A stretch of 64,000 nucleotides of DNA. Origin: Styela clava. Lineage: Eukaryota; Chordata; Ascidiacea; Stolidobranchia; Styelidae. Made by a program: the position numbers and the translations under genes. The notes beneath the pieces are model-generated. The model was not told the DNA's origin, ran no database searches, and was given only the letters and a program-made list of their open reading frames with translations. Location of the stretch: the NCBI RefSeq assembly GCF_964204865.1, contig NC_135250.1, positions 23,427,395 to 23,491,394 of the forward strand. Reading direction: 5' to 3'. Shown piece by piece: positions 55,201-64,000 of this stretch. The stretch's first letter is position 1, and the number at the start of each line of letters is the position of its first letter.

Positions 55201-58200
55201 GCATACTTTGGATGAACCCGGAATTAAAGAATATTATCAGGGAGAAGAAGGCAGAAAATTTCTCGAACAAACAGGACGAGTTAATAATTGCATCATTCTT
55301 ACCATGTCAAAAGAATGTGCAGAATGGATTGAATATAATAAGAAGAATTTGTTTTTGGAACCGATAGTTCCAATATCCTCATCTGTAGTAAGTTATACTT
55401 AAATTTATTTTATACCCATACTTAAATTTTAAGTCAATTGGGCTCGTGCATCTTTTAATTCAATGGTTCTCCACAGCTATTATTTCACCCTGCTCTATCA
55501 TGAACATACCAATTTTTGCTTTTGTCACAATTACGCCAGTTATTTTGTTTGTAAATAAAGTTTAAAAACGAGAATATCGGTTGGAAACCGAAGACTTATC
55601 GATCGATAGTTAGGGGATCCCCCAAAACAGAAACTGCAGTTTCGATTCATCCGCTCTTGTAACTTGCGCACTGCGCATCGCACACACACACTCGGCGGGT
55701 TTCAAAATTCTCTCGCTTTACAAAAATCTAGATCACTATATCAATAATTGATTGATAACTCGCTAATTATACGACATAATTCGCCCAAAATCAATAGGCT
55801 TCTGGTCCGAGATAAGATGAATGCACATGCAAAATCTAGAGCAGATTCAATCTCGCTTTCGTGAGATATCGCGTGCATCTAACAGACACACACACAGACA
55901 GACAGACAGACATACATACAAATACCTATCAATATACTTACCGATCTTAAGATCGATAAGTAATAAAGGGTCAACAAACAAAAGCGAAAGATTTAAAGTG
56001 TTACGATAGAAAAAGTAAACAAATCACTGTTAATTTACTTTAAAATTATTGCATATTAATTGCACATAGTACATAGTGAAGGCCTTTGCTCTTGTCCTGC
56101 AAGAACAACTGTGTAGCTTGGTTTGAGAAACTATGAACTGATACAATGATGTACACAAAGCCTCTCCTCTTTCAAATATTTTTTTGGGTTTTCGGGGGCC
56201 CCAGTTGACAAGCAATGGTAAACAAATTTCAAGATATTTAGTGCCCTATTAATCCCGAGACATATGGCATTATCATATAAATGGAAAACTAACTTAATAT
56301 CTCGTTGTCAATCAAAACAATCTCTTTTACAGGATTTTAAAGAACAAGAACTGATTTCAGTAACTTTGGCAAAAACTTCTGTCAAACTGAAAGTATGGAA
56401 GACAAATATTATCAAACATAAGTGTGATGTAATAGTAAACGCTTCAAATCCTGAACTTGCACTTCTTCCTGGAGGGGTTTCTGGGGTTATCAAGGAACTA
56501 GGTTAGTATTTAGTTTTTATATTTCATGACTCTATTTCATTGAACACATTAAGGTCAATTTGGTTGTTGTTGAGGTTTTTCCTCTTTATTGTTGACAGGA
56601 GAAAAATTACTTCGAATATTGAGTACTTGAGATGAATAAAGCTGCTTGAAGGGTTATACTTTCATTTGTATTTTTTTCTATGCAAGCACATTATAAAAAA
56701 GCTGTTCAATTTTAATTTTTGGGAACACTTTTCTAATTTACAGAAACACTGGTTCACTGACAATTTCATGGAACTCAGTTCCCAGTTTCATTGCAAAGCA
56801 CAGGTTTCATGGCCATTTATTCGAGCATTGATTTTTTCTCTGTCTACAATAAAGAGGTAAAACCTCGAGAACAAAAATTTACCAAAATGTGTTCAATAAA
56901 ATAAAGTCATAAAAAAATGAATACGGTGACAAAAACAATCAGCAAAAACGCTATGTTACCGACTTTTCAATGTTTCTATTATTTTCAAAGGGAGTGTCGA
57001 CCTCTGATATTCTGGACTGTTTTATATTAAAAATATTTCTCATTCGACTATTTGGTATTCGGAAACAATTTTTTGGTATTTGCAATTGGTATTTTTCAAC
57101 AATTACCTTATGATATGTATAAAAAAAATTGTTTTTTTCATTCAATATATTGAGATACTTGATTTATTCAGATTGTTTAGCTCATTTGCAATTTGTATGA
57201 AATGAATGAAATTTAAATTCTGTACGCTTTAAACTTTGTTTTGTTTGCCTTCCTGATTCTATAGTCAGTTTTTATTCATATACAAATGAGATGTTTTGTT
57301 TTTCCAGATGGAATTCAATCTCCAGCAGATCAGATCCCAAACTTCTTCTGAAAGCCTGCGTGTTACGAAGTCTGAAATGTGTTGGAACTGCTGGATTAAA
57401 ATCAGTAGCAATACCTGCTATAAGTTGTGGCGTCTTCGGAGGAAACATCAGTGTCTGCATTCCACTTATTTTGGATGCTGTTGTTGATTATTTCAATGAA
57501 ACTCCGAATTCAAGTGTTAAGCAGGTAAATGCCCCACGAAAAACAGTGGGATAGAATTTTCATATTAATTTTTGGGGAAACGAAAGCTGGTAAAATTGCT
57601 TAATTATTTGTAAAACTTTGTTTTTTGTCTGTTTTCAATTTATGTCTAATGCTCGACTGATACTTAACCAGTTATTAGATTCAGTTATATAAACTTAATG
57701 GCAGACATAACTGACCAGTGGTGCATGTATTAATGTTTCCATTAATGTAATGTTTCCATATTGTTTCACATATATTTATCTTCCGCTAAATTCAAACCTC
57801 TAAACTCGCTGAAGTTGATTAGGTGTGTTGTTTCTAATGCTTGTCATGAAGCACCACCTTTCGAGCCAAGTGAGTTTTATATGACATTTAATTCAGTAAT
57901 GACCTTATATTAGCATATAAATAAATGCTTGGACACTGCCAATTCAAGTCCGAATTTTTTTTTTATTTCCACAAATTAAAGGTTGATTTTGTTGAACTCG
58001 ACAATCAAGCAGTACTGGACGCCTTTGTAAAAGCTGTTAAGAAATACCGACCCAAAGAAATGCTTTTGCAACCTTCAAGATTTTTGTCTCAACCTTCAAG
58101 ATCTCAACAGATCAATCAAGCTTCTGGCTCAACAGTGCAAACTTCTTGCTGTAGAATTAGCGTCATTGTTGGGGATATATCAACACAGCATGTAGCTATA

Positions 58201-61200
58201 TTGTTAACAATATTTTGTGTTTCAGCTTTAGTGTAAAAATTGCTTGGTGCAATGCAGTACTCCCTGTTTATGCCTGATATGGGTAATTCAAAACTAAAAC
58301 AACTACCACCAGATAAAGTGATTGATTTAGAACATTTTGGTTTTGCTGATTCAGGGGAAAGGAAAATACAGCTGTTAACTAACCCTTGGACATACCGCGT
58401 AGTACTTATCACATCATATTTTTAGGTATTTCACTTTCCAGTTATTGGTGAGAATTAATACGGCGTGTATTATTCTACCTGAAGCGAACAAGACCTGGTT
58501 CTAACAATAAAAAAATTTCTTTGTTCTCAAGTGCTAAATTGACAAAAAATATTGTATAAAAATTTGGCATTCCCAAGCCTCGGTTGGGCTCAATTTGAAA
58601 TTTTGACCAAGCCTGCTCATATTTAAAACCACATTTATGAACTATTTTTTGCAAAAAAACAATATCAATAAAAATGAGGCAGTATTTCTCTTATGGAATA
58701 CAAAATTGTTGTGGGGATTGGTTGTATGATTAATCTATTTTTTTCCAATGCCACAGATTTTTTTAGATTACAGATATGGGTTTAAGTTTTTCTTTGATGT
58801 ATCAAGTGATTACGTTATCTCACTTGTTTTGTCCCCTGTGATGAATATGAAACTCAGACCAACATAGGTAGACTGAAAAACATATTTTTTTCACAACTTG
58901 TATGGTTTTATTTTCAGGCCGATGTTATCGTCAATGTAACAGATACACAGAATGTGAATAATATTGCGAAGGCTGGAGCTGTGTCAAAATTACTTGGTCA
59001 AAAAGCTGGAGCAAACATAATAGTATGCAATTCTTGTGTTTTATATGAAATTTTGTATTTCTGTGTGAAGTTTTATACCTGGTTAAGATAAAAAATTGGA
59101 GATAGTTCACAAATAATATTAGAAATTCCACAGAATTATGGTGTTGCTCTGTGCACCAATAAATTATGGTCGACTTGAAGCTCAAGAATCAATTTGGTCG
59201 ATTGAGAGTTTCATGGTAGCAAACTTCACTAATTCAAAGCGTTTTACTCAAAGATATCTTTTACTAAAACATTGCTGTCAATGAACAGAATTCGCAGTCA
59301 ATGGCTATAAACACTCTTGATCAAAAAAGATCAAAACTTAAAGGATGTTAGTTTCTAGAGCAGAGGTGGGCCTGGTTTTGAAACAAAGGGCTAAAAATTC
59401 TGTCTACTTAGACTGGTGGGGCATGAAAGTGTGACGTAAAAGTTACATTTATGAACAATATTTACAGTATTACAAAGCGAAGGTAGAAAACGACAAGTCT
59501 TGGCCAAAACTAAATATAACCACAATCGTCAACAAATTCCTTGAGTTATTTTAGCTAAAGCATCAAACATTTGATTTTGGTTGTGGCAACATCAGGCGGG
59601 CCAGATTGAATTACCGAGCGGCTGGATTTGGCCCGCGGGCGCACTTTGTCCATGTCTGTTCTAGAGTAACCTATCAATTATCCTCACATTAACACACCCT
59701 CACATACATGGCATTACTCTAGGCTTAGAGACATATACTAAGCTATCCTACCATGTATTTATTTTTCACCTTCACTTACTTATGTTTGATTTATTGCAAT
59801 TATATATCTTTGTAGCAACAATGTGCAAATCTACTGCGACCATTCAATGTCGGAGATGTTCTGGAAACTGATGGAGGATCGCTACCATGTAGAAAATTAT
59901 ATCATGCACTTGTGACAAATTATAATCAGAGGAATTCGCAAGGAATTATACAATCAGTTGTGTCGAAAAGTTTACAAAAAGCTGAGATGTCCAGATTCAA
60001 GTAAGACTTGATATGCTTTACGAATGATTAATCAAGTAACTAACTGCACATTGGAACTTTCTTCTCATCATTTTAATTGGCCAATCACCTCCATTCTGAA
60101 AAAGCTGTTGAGCCAAACGTTTCTTAACCAGTTATAAATTTACTGCTTGGGAGTTCATTTTACCTGCATTGAGGCTTAATTTTGCAAATAAGAAGTTCAC
60201 ACTTTTCTGTTCTATATAAATTTTCTACTCTCACCTAATCAACTGTTGCCGTTAATTAAGCATGTAGCAGCTTGTAACATTGTTGGGGTTGCAATTTCGC
60301 TGTTGCATGATGAATGTTATTATGTTTTTACTACACAGAAGACTATCTTTTAGACCAGGGGTCCAACACGTGACAGGAGCAGATTTATTCGACCGCATAA
60401 TGGTTGATATTTTTTCACAAAAACCTAAAATAGTACGATGTCAACTATGAGTAAGTTTCATCATTTATCAAATTTTATTCTATTGTTATACTTAAAATTC
60501 AATAATTGTATTTGGTATATTTATTGTGAGTAAATAAATGATTTTAGGTCAGACAGTGTGTCCGAAAAAAGGTTTGCATAATTAATTGCACACTCACGTC
60601 GCATACTTGCTATGTTTGGCAGTACTTATATTTGCAAGCAGTTTTTATCAACAATGAAAGTTGCAAATCAGCGATCTGCACACGACTAACGCATTTGCAC
60701 GCTATCTTAAGACTAGCAAACCAATGCAAAATAATCAATTTTCATGCATCTTCATTGTAATTCGTAGTAATGAGAATATAAAAAAGTTGCATTTACATTA
60801 AAACTCTATTTTTTGAACCCTTTTCAGCCCATGAGGCCATATAGGTGTTTATAGAAATGAAACTGTGTAAATTATAAGTTGGTGGATTATTCCTCTGTTG
60901 ATGACATACTTGACCTTGTATGATTCAATTATCTGAAAAACATTAAGCACAGGAAATGATTTAAACAATGAATGACAGATTTATAATTCTATCAAACTTC
61001 GTTAATATTCATCTTCTGTGGCATTATTCTATTTTTCTTACCTCTTCAAAAGTACTGCGTGACTTTCTGCCACATTGAAAAGATTCTGGATTTTTTTCTT
61101 ACGGGTACTATCTGATCCTCATTTTGTTCCAACTAATCTGCCAAAAGAGAATTTACGATAATATAATCTAGGTGGTTTTTGGAAAATTTTTTTAGTCTAT

Positions 61201-64000
61201 TGTAGTTGTCCAAAATGTATTGGAAATCTGAAATAATTTTTCGAATATTTGGTTGAGTCGGGTGATAGCCTGTAATGAAGGTAACCATGGTTTACACATA
61301 TAATGCATAGTAATAAAAACTTCGTTGAAAATCACCGTTCTAGACAATTAGCTACAGTTTTAAGGAAATGGACCTTTTTTAGTAAGCAGGACAGGTAGAT
61401 AGATACACCGTATATCAATTACTAGATTATCATTTAACTTTTTAATTCACAACATTGTGAATTGTTGAAACTATTGTAATCTTGTTTTTAGGTCCATTGC
61501 TTTTTCAGCTATTGCTACAGGAGGATACAGCCATCCTCCAAATCTTATTGCCCAATGGATGAGACAAGAAATATCTCAATTTCAAGGAAATAATTTAAAG
61601 CAGGTTTTCATTGTGCTTTATTCTGGAAATCGAGCTGTTATATCGGTTAGTATAATAATCCAATGTGGTGTTTGTGATTTAAATCGGCGTTTTCTCGTGG
61701 AACTCTTGGTATGCTATTTGACTTACCTATGCAATACTCATGCACATATCCACACTACTTACGCTAGTTAAGATTTTTGTTCTTAGCAAATTATGCTGTT
61801 TCACAATTTGGAGAATATTACACAATTCGGACAGTCTATTCATACTCTCACTCTCACAAAACCCCAATAAGCGTTTTAAGAAATACTAGGTTTCCGTGCA
61901 ATCTAGGTTGAAGAAGACTGATTTCTATATTATAAAGTGTATTTATTTCAACCCCAACATTAAGATAGGATTTTTCATATTCAATCTACGGAACAAGAAA
62001 GCCCATAACATGCCCTAATCGTGGATCGGGTGCTGGCCCTCGCCCTTGTATTAGTGAACATTAGGCATGGAAATAACCAGTGCAGTTTCAAATTTGAAGA
62101 ACACATTCTTCTTTGGGTTGAACTCACTAGTTAACATGTTTCAGAAAATCATGTCGATTTTATATATCTATAACAATACGAGAAGATATAGTAACATTAA
62201 TTGATAAGAACAATTCTAATGTCATATTCACTAATGAATGTCACTATCCCAGCTACATTAAAAGGGCCTACAGATATCCGTGACATAACTTTCGAAACAC
62301 CAAATATAACGCTATAGTTGTGTAACGTCTAAAACAAACAAACAAAGTTTCACTGATTACCATGACATTCCATAAACAGATTCGCACAAACGATTAAAAA
62401 AGCGGAACTGAACAGTTGTGTATGTGAAACACCCTGCGGCTGCGTATTCAGCAATTTTTTCACAGTCATTTTCTATTAAAATATTTCTGTTCTTTATCTT
62501 TGATTCTAATCATCGTGGAGTAACCAAAAAACAGCAGCAAAAACCTTCTATTCTATCCAATTAAAGAGTCCAGCTGCACACTCCCTCAAATGTATTTCTG
62601 TAACGTTTCGTCCGACCAAAGTCAGACTTCCTCAGACAAGCAGTTTATAACAATGGCAAGAAATGAACAATCATGCAGTTTAAATATAGCAATAAATAAA
62701 TTTTGTTTAAATTCAAATCTCAAATCATGATGAAACAATGAATCAACATTTAATTTATATTTATCCGTAGAAGTAATGTTGGAAAAATTAGAACCACAGA
62801 TATTAGTCAAGCTCATTTCAGATGTAATTCGAAATATTATCGCATTCATGGAAATAATGCGTAAAAATGTAATTAAAAATAAGATTATGGGCCCATAGAA
62901 GGCAATAAAGAAGTCATATCAACATTAAAACGCCAATCAATGCTTAGATTGGTGAGGAACAATTTGAAAGTAAAATAAGACAAGAGTGAATAGTATTTAT
63001 TCAATTTCAATCTTAAATGACACTGAAATATAATATTGATTGATAATTTAATAAATGATAATATAATAAGCTTTTTATCTCAAAGTTTTCTGGTGTTGTC
63101 ATATTTTGTTTCAGCGGTAGAAGTTAGACTGCAATCCATAAGGCTCATTACTAATCCATGGAAAGTGGTGTTGTTCTTATCATCTGACACTATATCTTTA
63201 ACACATTTCTGTTGCAACTGCTACATATGCATTTGAAAGAATTGCAGTTTGACACACAATAGACTAGGGTCCATCATTTAGATATTTTCAGAAAACATTA
63301 CTAAATATCATTTTTTCTGAAACAAATATTTAGGCTTTCAATGCTGAGTTCAAAACAGGATTAAATTCCAGTGGAAATCCATCTTTCACTCCTACTGCTT
63401 CTGAAGAATCGAAAAATGATGATATCATTATCAAAAAAATTGATGATGAAACAACTCGATATGGGTCATTGAAAGTATCAGTAATTAAAGGCGACATCAC
63501 TGAACAAGATACTGATGTAATAGTTAACAGCACGGATCAAAAATTTGATCTTTCCCAGGGTGAATATATAATGTTAATAATTTTTAAGATATAGTATAGA
63601 AGTTTTTTAATTTATTGATGTCTGTAAATATTCGTAGTACTAATACTGGAAATCTGCTGCACTTTTTTGGGGGTACCATCTACTGGATCATCTTTTATAT
63701 TTTTGATATTTGGACTTTTGCAAATCACAATTGTATTAGTACAGGTTACAAATAATATTCAGTGTAGTTTACATTTCATAACTTTTTATTAAAATAAATT
63801 GAAACGTTTTGGAATTTTTTGGGGTTGGTTATTTTTCCCAATCAATCTCATTAAATATTGAACAAGTCTGACAAATAATAATTTACCAGGTATGGTTTCA
63901 ACCCAAATTTTGAATGTGGGTGGTAACTCAATTCAAAATGAGGCGTGGGATCAAACTGGGGGAGATTATGTTGTAACTTCTGGAGGAAACCTTCCTTGTA
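43296..64000 (+). CDS. PARP14-like: PARP14-like protein: RRM, KH-like and macrodomain regions (3' end beyond window)
   Basis: Twenty-five exons were placed by phase-consistent GT-AG sites: 43296-43452, 44152-44238, 44475-44658, 44948-45099, 45430-45536, 45946-46081, 46586-46653, 47196-47370, 47956-48111, 48549-48745, 49653-49846, 50121-50204, 51040-51190, 51952-52078, 53005-53210, 54327-54582, 55155-55387, 56333-56501, 57308-57524, 57982-58191, 58918-59022, 59816-60000, 61492-61645, 63334-63559 and 63890 to the window end, about 1,350 aa so far. The one phase clash is between 56501 (exit phase 1) and 57308 (entry phase 2), so an exon is missing there. PARP14-type proteins read and write ADP-ribose and act in innate immunity and stress signalling. 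RRM-like repeats, then KH-like repeats, then macrodomains is the PARP14 order. The WWE and catalytic domains would lie downstream, so enzyme activity is unproven here. Confidence 0.9.
46855..46932 (+). repeat. SINE tail fragment in PARP14-like intron 7
   Basis: AGAGGCCGTGGTTTG, CGATTAAACC and TTTCCTCTCCCCCGGAATAA match the SINE tail with decay. Confidence 0.65.
46951..47061. mobile_element. Palindromic MITE copy in PARP14-like intron 7
   Basis: Arms are CCAAGATGGCGCACAACCTG on the left and CAGGTTGTGCGCCATCCTGG on the right, close to perfect inverses. Outer ends are GGTGCTCC and GGGAGTGCC. Confidence 0.85.
47790..47879 (+). CDS. Alternative half-RRM exon (candidate exon 9a)
   Basis: Between exon 8 and exon 9 an open segment encodes VNAAKTILPKKKQATFFDNK then KLHGIEFKA. 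It can stand in for the second half of the fourth RRM, the same role as exon 9 (AERIFKKF...KPVEVELYHH). The acceptor may be at 47789 or 47792, both phase 1, as is the possible A|GTTCAA donor after 47879. It is either a mutually exclusive exon or a decaying duplicate. Confidence 0.45.
50395..50620. repeat. Mixed SINE remnants in PARP14-like intron 12
   Basis: An inverted tail (TAGAATTTTTATATTTATCT, then GTAAGACAACTTAATGATAT) is followed by direct pieces (ATTGCTAGACTCCTTGCCGT and GATATGTAAATCCCGTTCTA). This suggests two overlapping old copies. Confidence 0.55.
52620..52731. mobile_element. Palindromic MITE copy in PARP14-like intron 14
   Basis: CAAGATGACGCACAACCTGA on the left faces TTCAGGTTGTGCGCATTCTTG on the right, with outer GGCATTTCGGAAGTAT and ATACTTCGGGAGCACC. 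Confidence 0.85.
52745..52838. repeat. Two tandem copies of a 47-bp unit
   Basis: AAAATTCTTTCCTGCAAATC with the following TTTTAAATGATAGCGTC is repeated once with a period of 47 bp and almost no differences (CAATCATAT versus TATCATAT). Confidence 0.9.
53402..53630. mobile_element. Palindromic MITE, longest copy, with target duplication
   Basis: 229 bp. Left end GGGGTGCTCCCGAAGTATG, right end CATACTTCGGGAGCCCC, with CCAAGATGGCGGACATCGGA inverted as TCCGATGTCCACCATCTTGG. Flanked by a 6-bp duplication CAAGTA (53396-53401 and 53631-53636). Confidence 0.85.
55557..55965. repeat. Probable dispersed repeat with CA/GACA microsatellite
   Basis: A CpG-richer block (TTGCGCACTGCGCATCGCA, CACTCGGCGGG) is followed by ACACACACACAGACAGACAG, then CATACATACAAATACC and CCGATCTTAAGATCGATAAG. 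The composition is unlike the surrounding intron. A second copy was not found in this window, so calling it a repeat is an inference. Confidence 0.4.
56333..58090 (+). other. PARP14-like gene: macrodomain 1, central exon not found
   Basis: Exon 18 gives the first part of a macrodomain: ISVTLAKTSVKLKVWKTNII, then DVIVNASNPELALLPGGVSG (ligand-binding loop 1). Exon 19 resumes at the conserved late part: W at the exon start, SVAIPAISCGVFGG (loop 2), then LILDAVVDYF. Exon 20 begins VDFVELDNQAVLDAFVKAV, the last strand and helix. The expected middle part (G-x-L-P-C-x-x-I-I-H-x-V-G-P region) is absent from 56502-57307 in every frame read. The exon phases also clash (1 into 2). Confidence 0.8.
56540..56896. 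mobile_element. MITE with long inverted ends in the macrodomain 1 intron
   Basis: About 60 bp at each end are imperfect inverted repeats: TTGAACACATT...GAGGTTTTTCCTCTTTATTG...GACAGGAGAAAAAT on the left against ATTTTTTCTCTGTCTACAAT...AAGAGGTAAAACCTCGAG...AATGTGTTCAA on the right. Internal sequence has no meaningful ORF. It sits exactly where the missing macrodomain exon would be expected. Confidence 0.7.
59361..59658. mobile_element. 298-bp hAT-type MITE with perfect target duplication
   Basis: It starts CAGAGGTGGGCCTGG and ends CACTTTGTCCATGTCTG, flanked by TTCTAGAG on both sides (59353-59360 and 59659-59666). It is a relative of 32691-32990. It lies in PARP14-like intron 21. Confidence 0.9.
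60339..60450 (+). CDS. Possible poison cassette exon of the PARP14-like gene
   Basis: A clean acceptor (TTTTTACTACACAG) and a strong donor (A|GTAAGT) enclose 112 bp. Read in the phase left by exon 22, it is open for 37 codons (LSFRPGVQHVTGADLF...) and its last codon before the donor is TGA. Skipping it restores phase into exon 23. Inclusion would truncate the protein within macrodomain 2. Confidence 0.4.
61646..63333. other. Large intron between macrodomains 2 and 3
   Basis: A 1.7-kb AT-rich intron. Apart from a motif TAACGTTTCGTCCGACCA with CAGACTTCCTCAGACAAG at about 62602-62640 (possibly from an old retroelement), nothing was recognised. Confidence 0.4.
63334..64000 (+). other. PARP14-like gene: macrodomain 3, first half (exons 24-25)
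   Basis: A linker rich in S, T and D (NPSFTPTASEESKNDD) leads into YGSLKVSVIKGDITEQDTDV, IVNSTDQKFDLSQG, then ILNVGGNSIQNEAW and GDYVVTSGGNLPC at the window edge. The order is that of a macrodomain. The rest lies beyond 64000. Confidence 0.85.

Larger units (their letters stand above)
48549..55387 (+). other. PARP14-like gene: KH-like block (exons 10-17)
   Basis: Residues 408 to about 890 form a long region of repeated alpha-beta units without catalytic motifs. Recurring hydrophobic patterns are VEITGIKSSVDHMM (exon 12), QKIILTGPESALSAFQIDAL (exon 13) and RVNNCIILTMSKECAEWIEY (exon 17). In PARP14 this position holds many KH-like domains found by structure rather than by strong sequence. The segment LTPEGGGGVFATGKM in exon 16 is a glycine-rich loop without clear parallel. 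Two palindromic MITEs and a 47-bp tandem duplication lie in the introns. Confidence 0.65.
58091..61645 (+). other. PARP14-like gene: macrodomain 2 (exons 20-23)
   Basis: It starts in exon 20 with CRISVIVGDISTQH. Exon 21 gives ADVIVNVTDTQNVNNIAKAG, exon 22 gives GDVLETDGGSLPCRKLYHAL, and exon 23 gives SIAFSAIATGGYSHPP then KQVFIVLYSGNRAVI. The fold is complete, but loop 1 lacks the usual G-G-G/V (N-x-x-L-x-x-G-G-G-V) and the HAVGP motif reads HALVTNY. ADP-ribose binding or hydrolysis may therefore be weakened or changed. All exon phases match. Confidence 0.85.

Noticed and set aside
56748..56861. Open segment with acceptor and donor as the missing macrodomain exon
   Set aside because: Its encoded residues (HWFTDNFMELSS...) have no macrodomain features, its phase does not fit, and it lies inside the long-ended MITE.

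Overview
This window is AT-rich animal nuclear DNA. Genes are split by GT-AG introns of roughly 0.1 to 3 kb, and much of the sequence is young and decayed transposable elements. The two best conserved genes, THOC3 and RPL27, are clearly animal. The PARP14-type gene and the repeat content suggest an invertebrate deuterostome, perhaps an ascidian. That placement is an inference from general resemblance; no single marker here proves it.

Region 1 (1-5750): a four-exon ATP23-like gene on + and a seven-exon THOC3 gene on -, arranged tail to tail with 178 bp between stop codons. Both reconstruct with consistent splice phases. The ATP23-like protein keeps the family framework, but its HExxH zinc-protease motif reads N-I-L-V-S.

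Region 2 (5751-15480): a repeat-filled intergenic stretch, then RPL27 on - (four coding exons, 136 aa). Its 3.2-kb first intron holds a satellite with higher-order structure between two copies of a fold-back repeat. Upstream of RPL27 two copies of a tRNA-derived SINE lie head to head, followed by a LINE 3' tail.

Region 3 (15561-30581): a nearly intact Ty3/gypsy retrotransposon (218-bp LTRs with one difference, 5-bp target duplication, one in-frame TGA late in pol), a 1.2-kb hAT-type non-autonomous element, and a LINE with intact ORF1 and ORF2.

Region 4 (30582-43295): mainly hAT-type non-autonomous elements, palindromic MITEs, SINE fragments and low-complexity sequence. A few weakly supported minus-strand exons are present, including a possible small secreted protein.

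Region 5 (43296-64000, running off the window): a PARP14-like gene on +. At least 25 exons encode four RRM-like modules, a long KH-like region, two macrodomains and the first half of a third. The catalytic PARP domain, if present, lies beyond the window. The gene shows a duplicated half-RRM exon, a macrodomain whose central exon cannot be found, and a cassette exon ending in an in-frame stop.

The host genes do not form a pathway: mitochondrial biogenesis (ATP23), mRNA export (THOC3), translation (RPL27) and ADP-ribose signalling or innate defence (PARP14-like). No operon, CRISPR array or genuine tRNA gene was seen.
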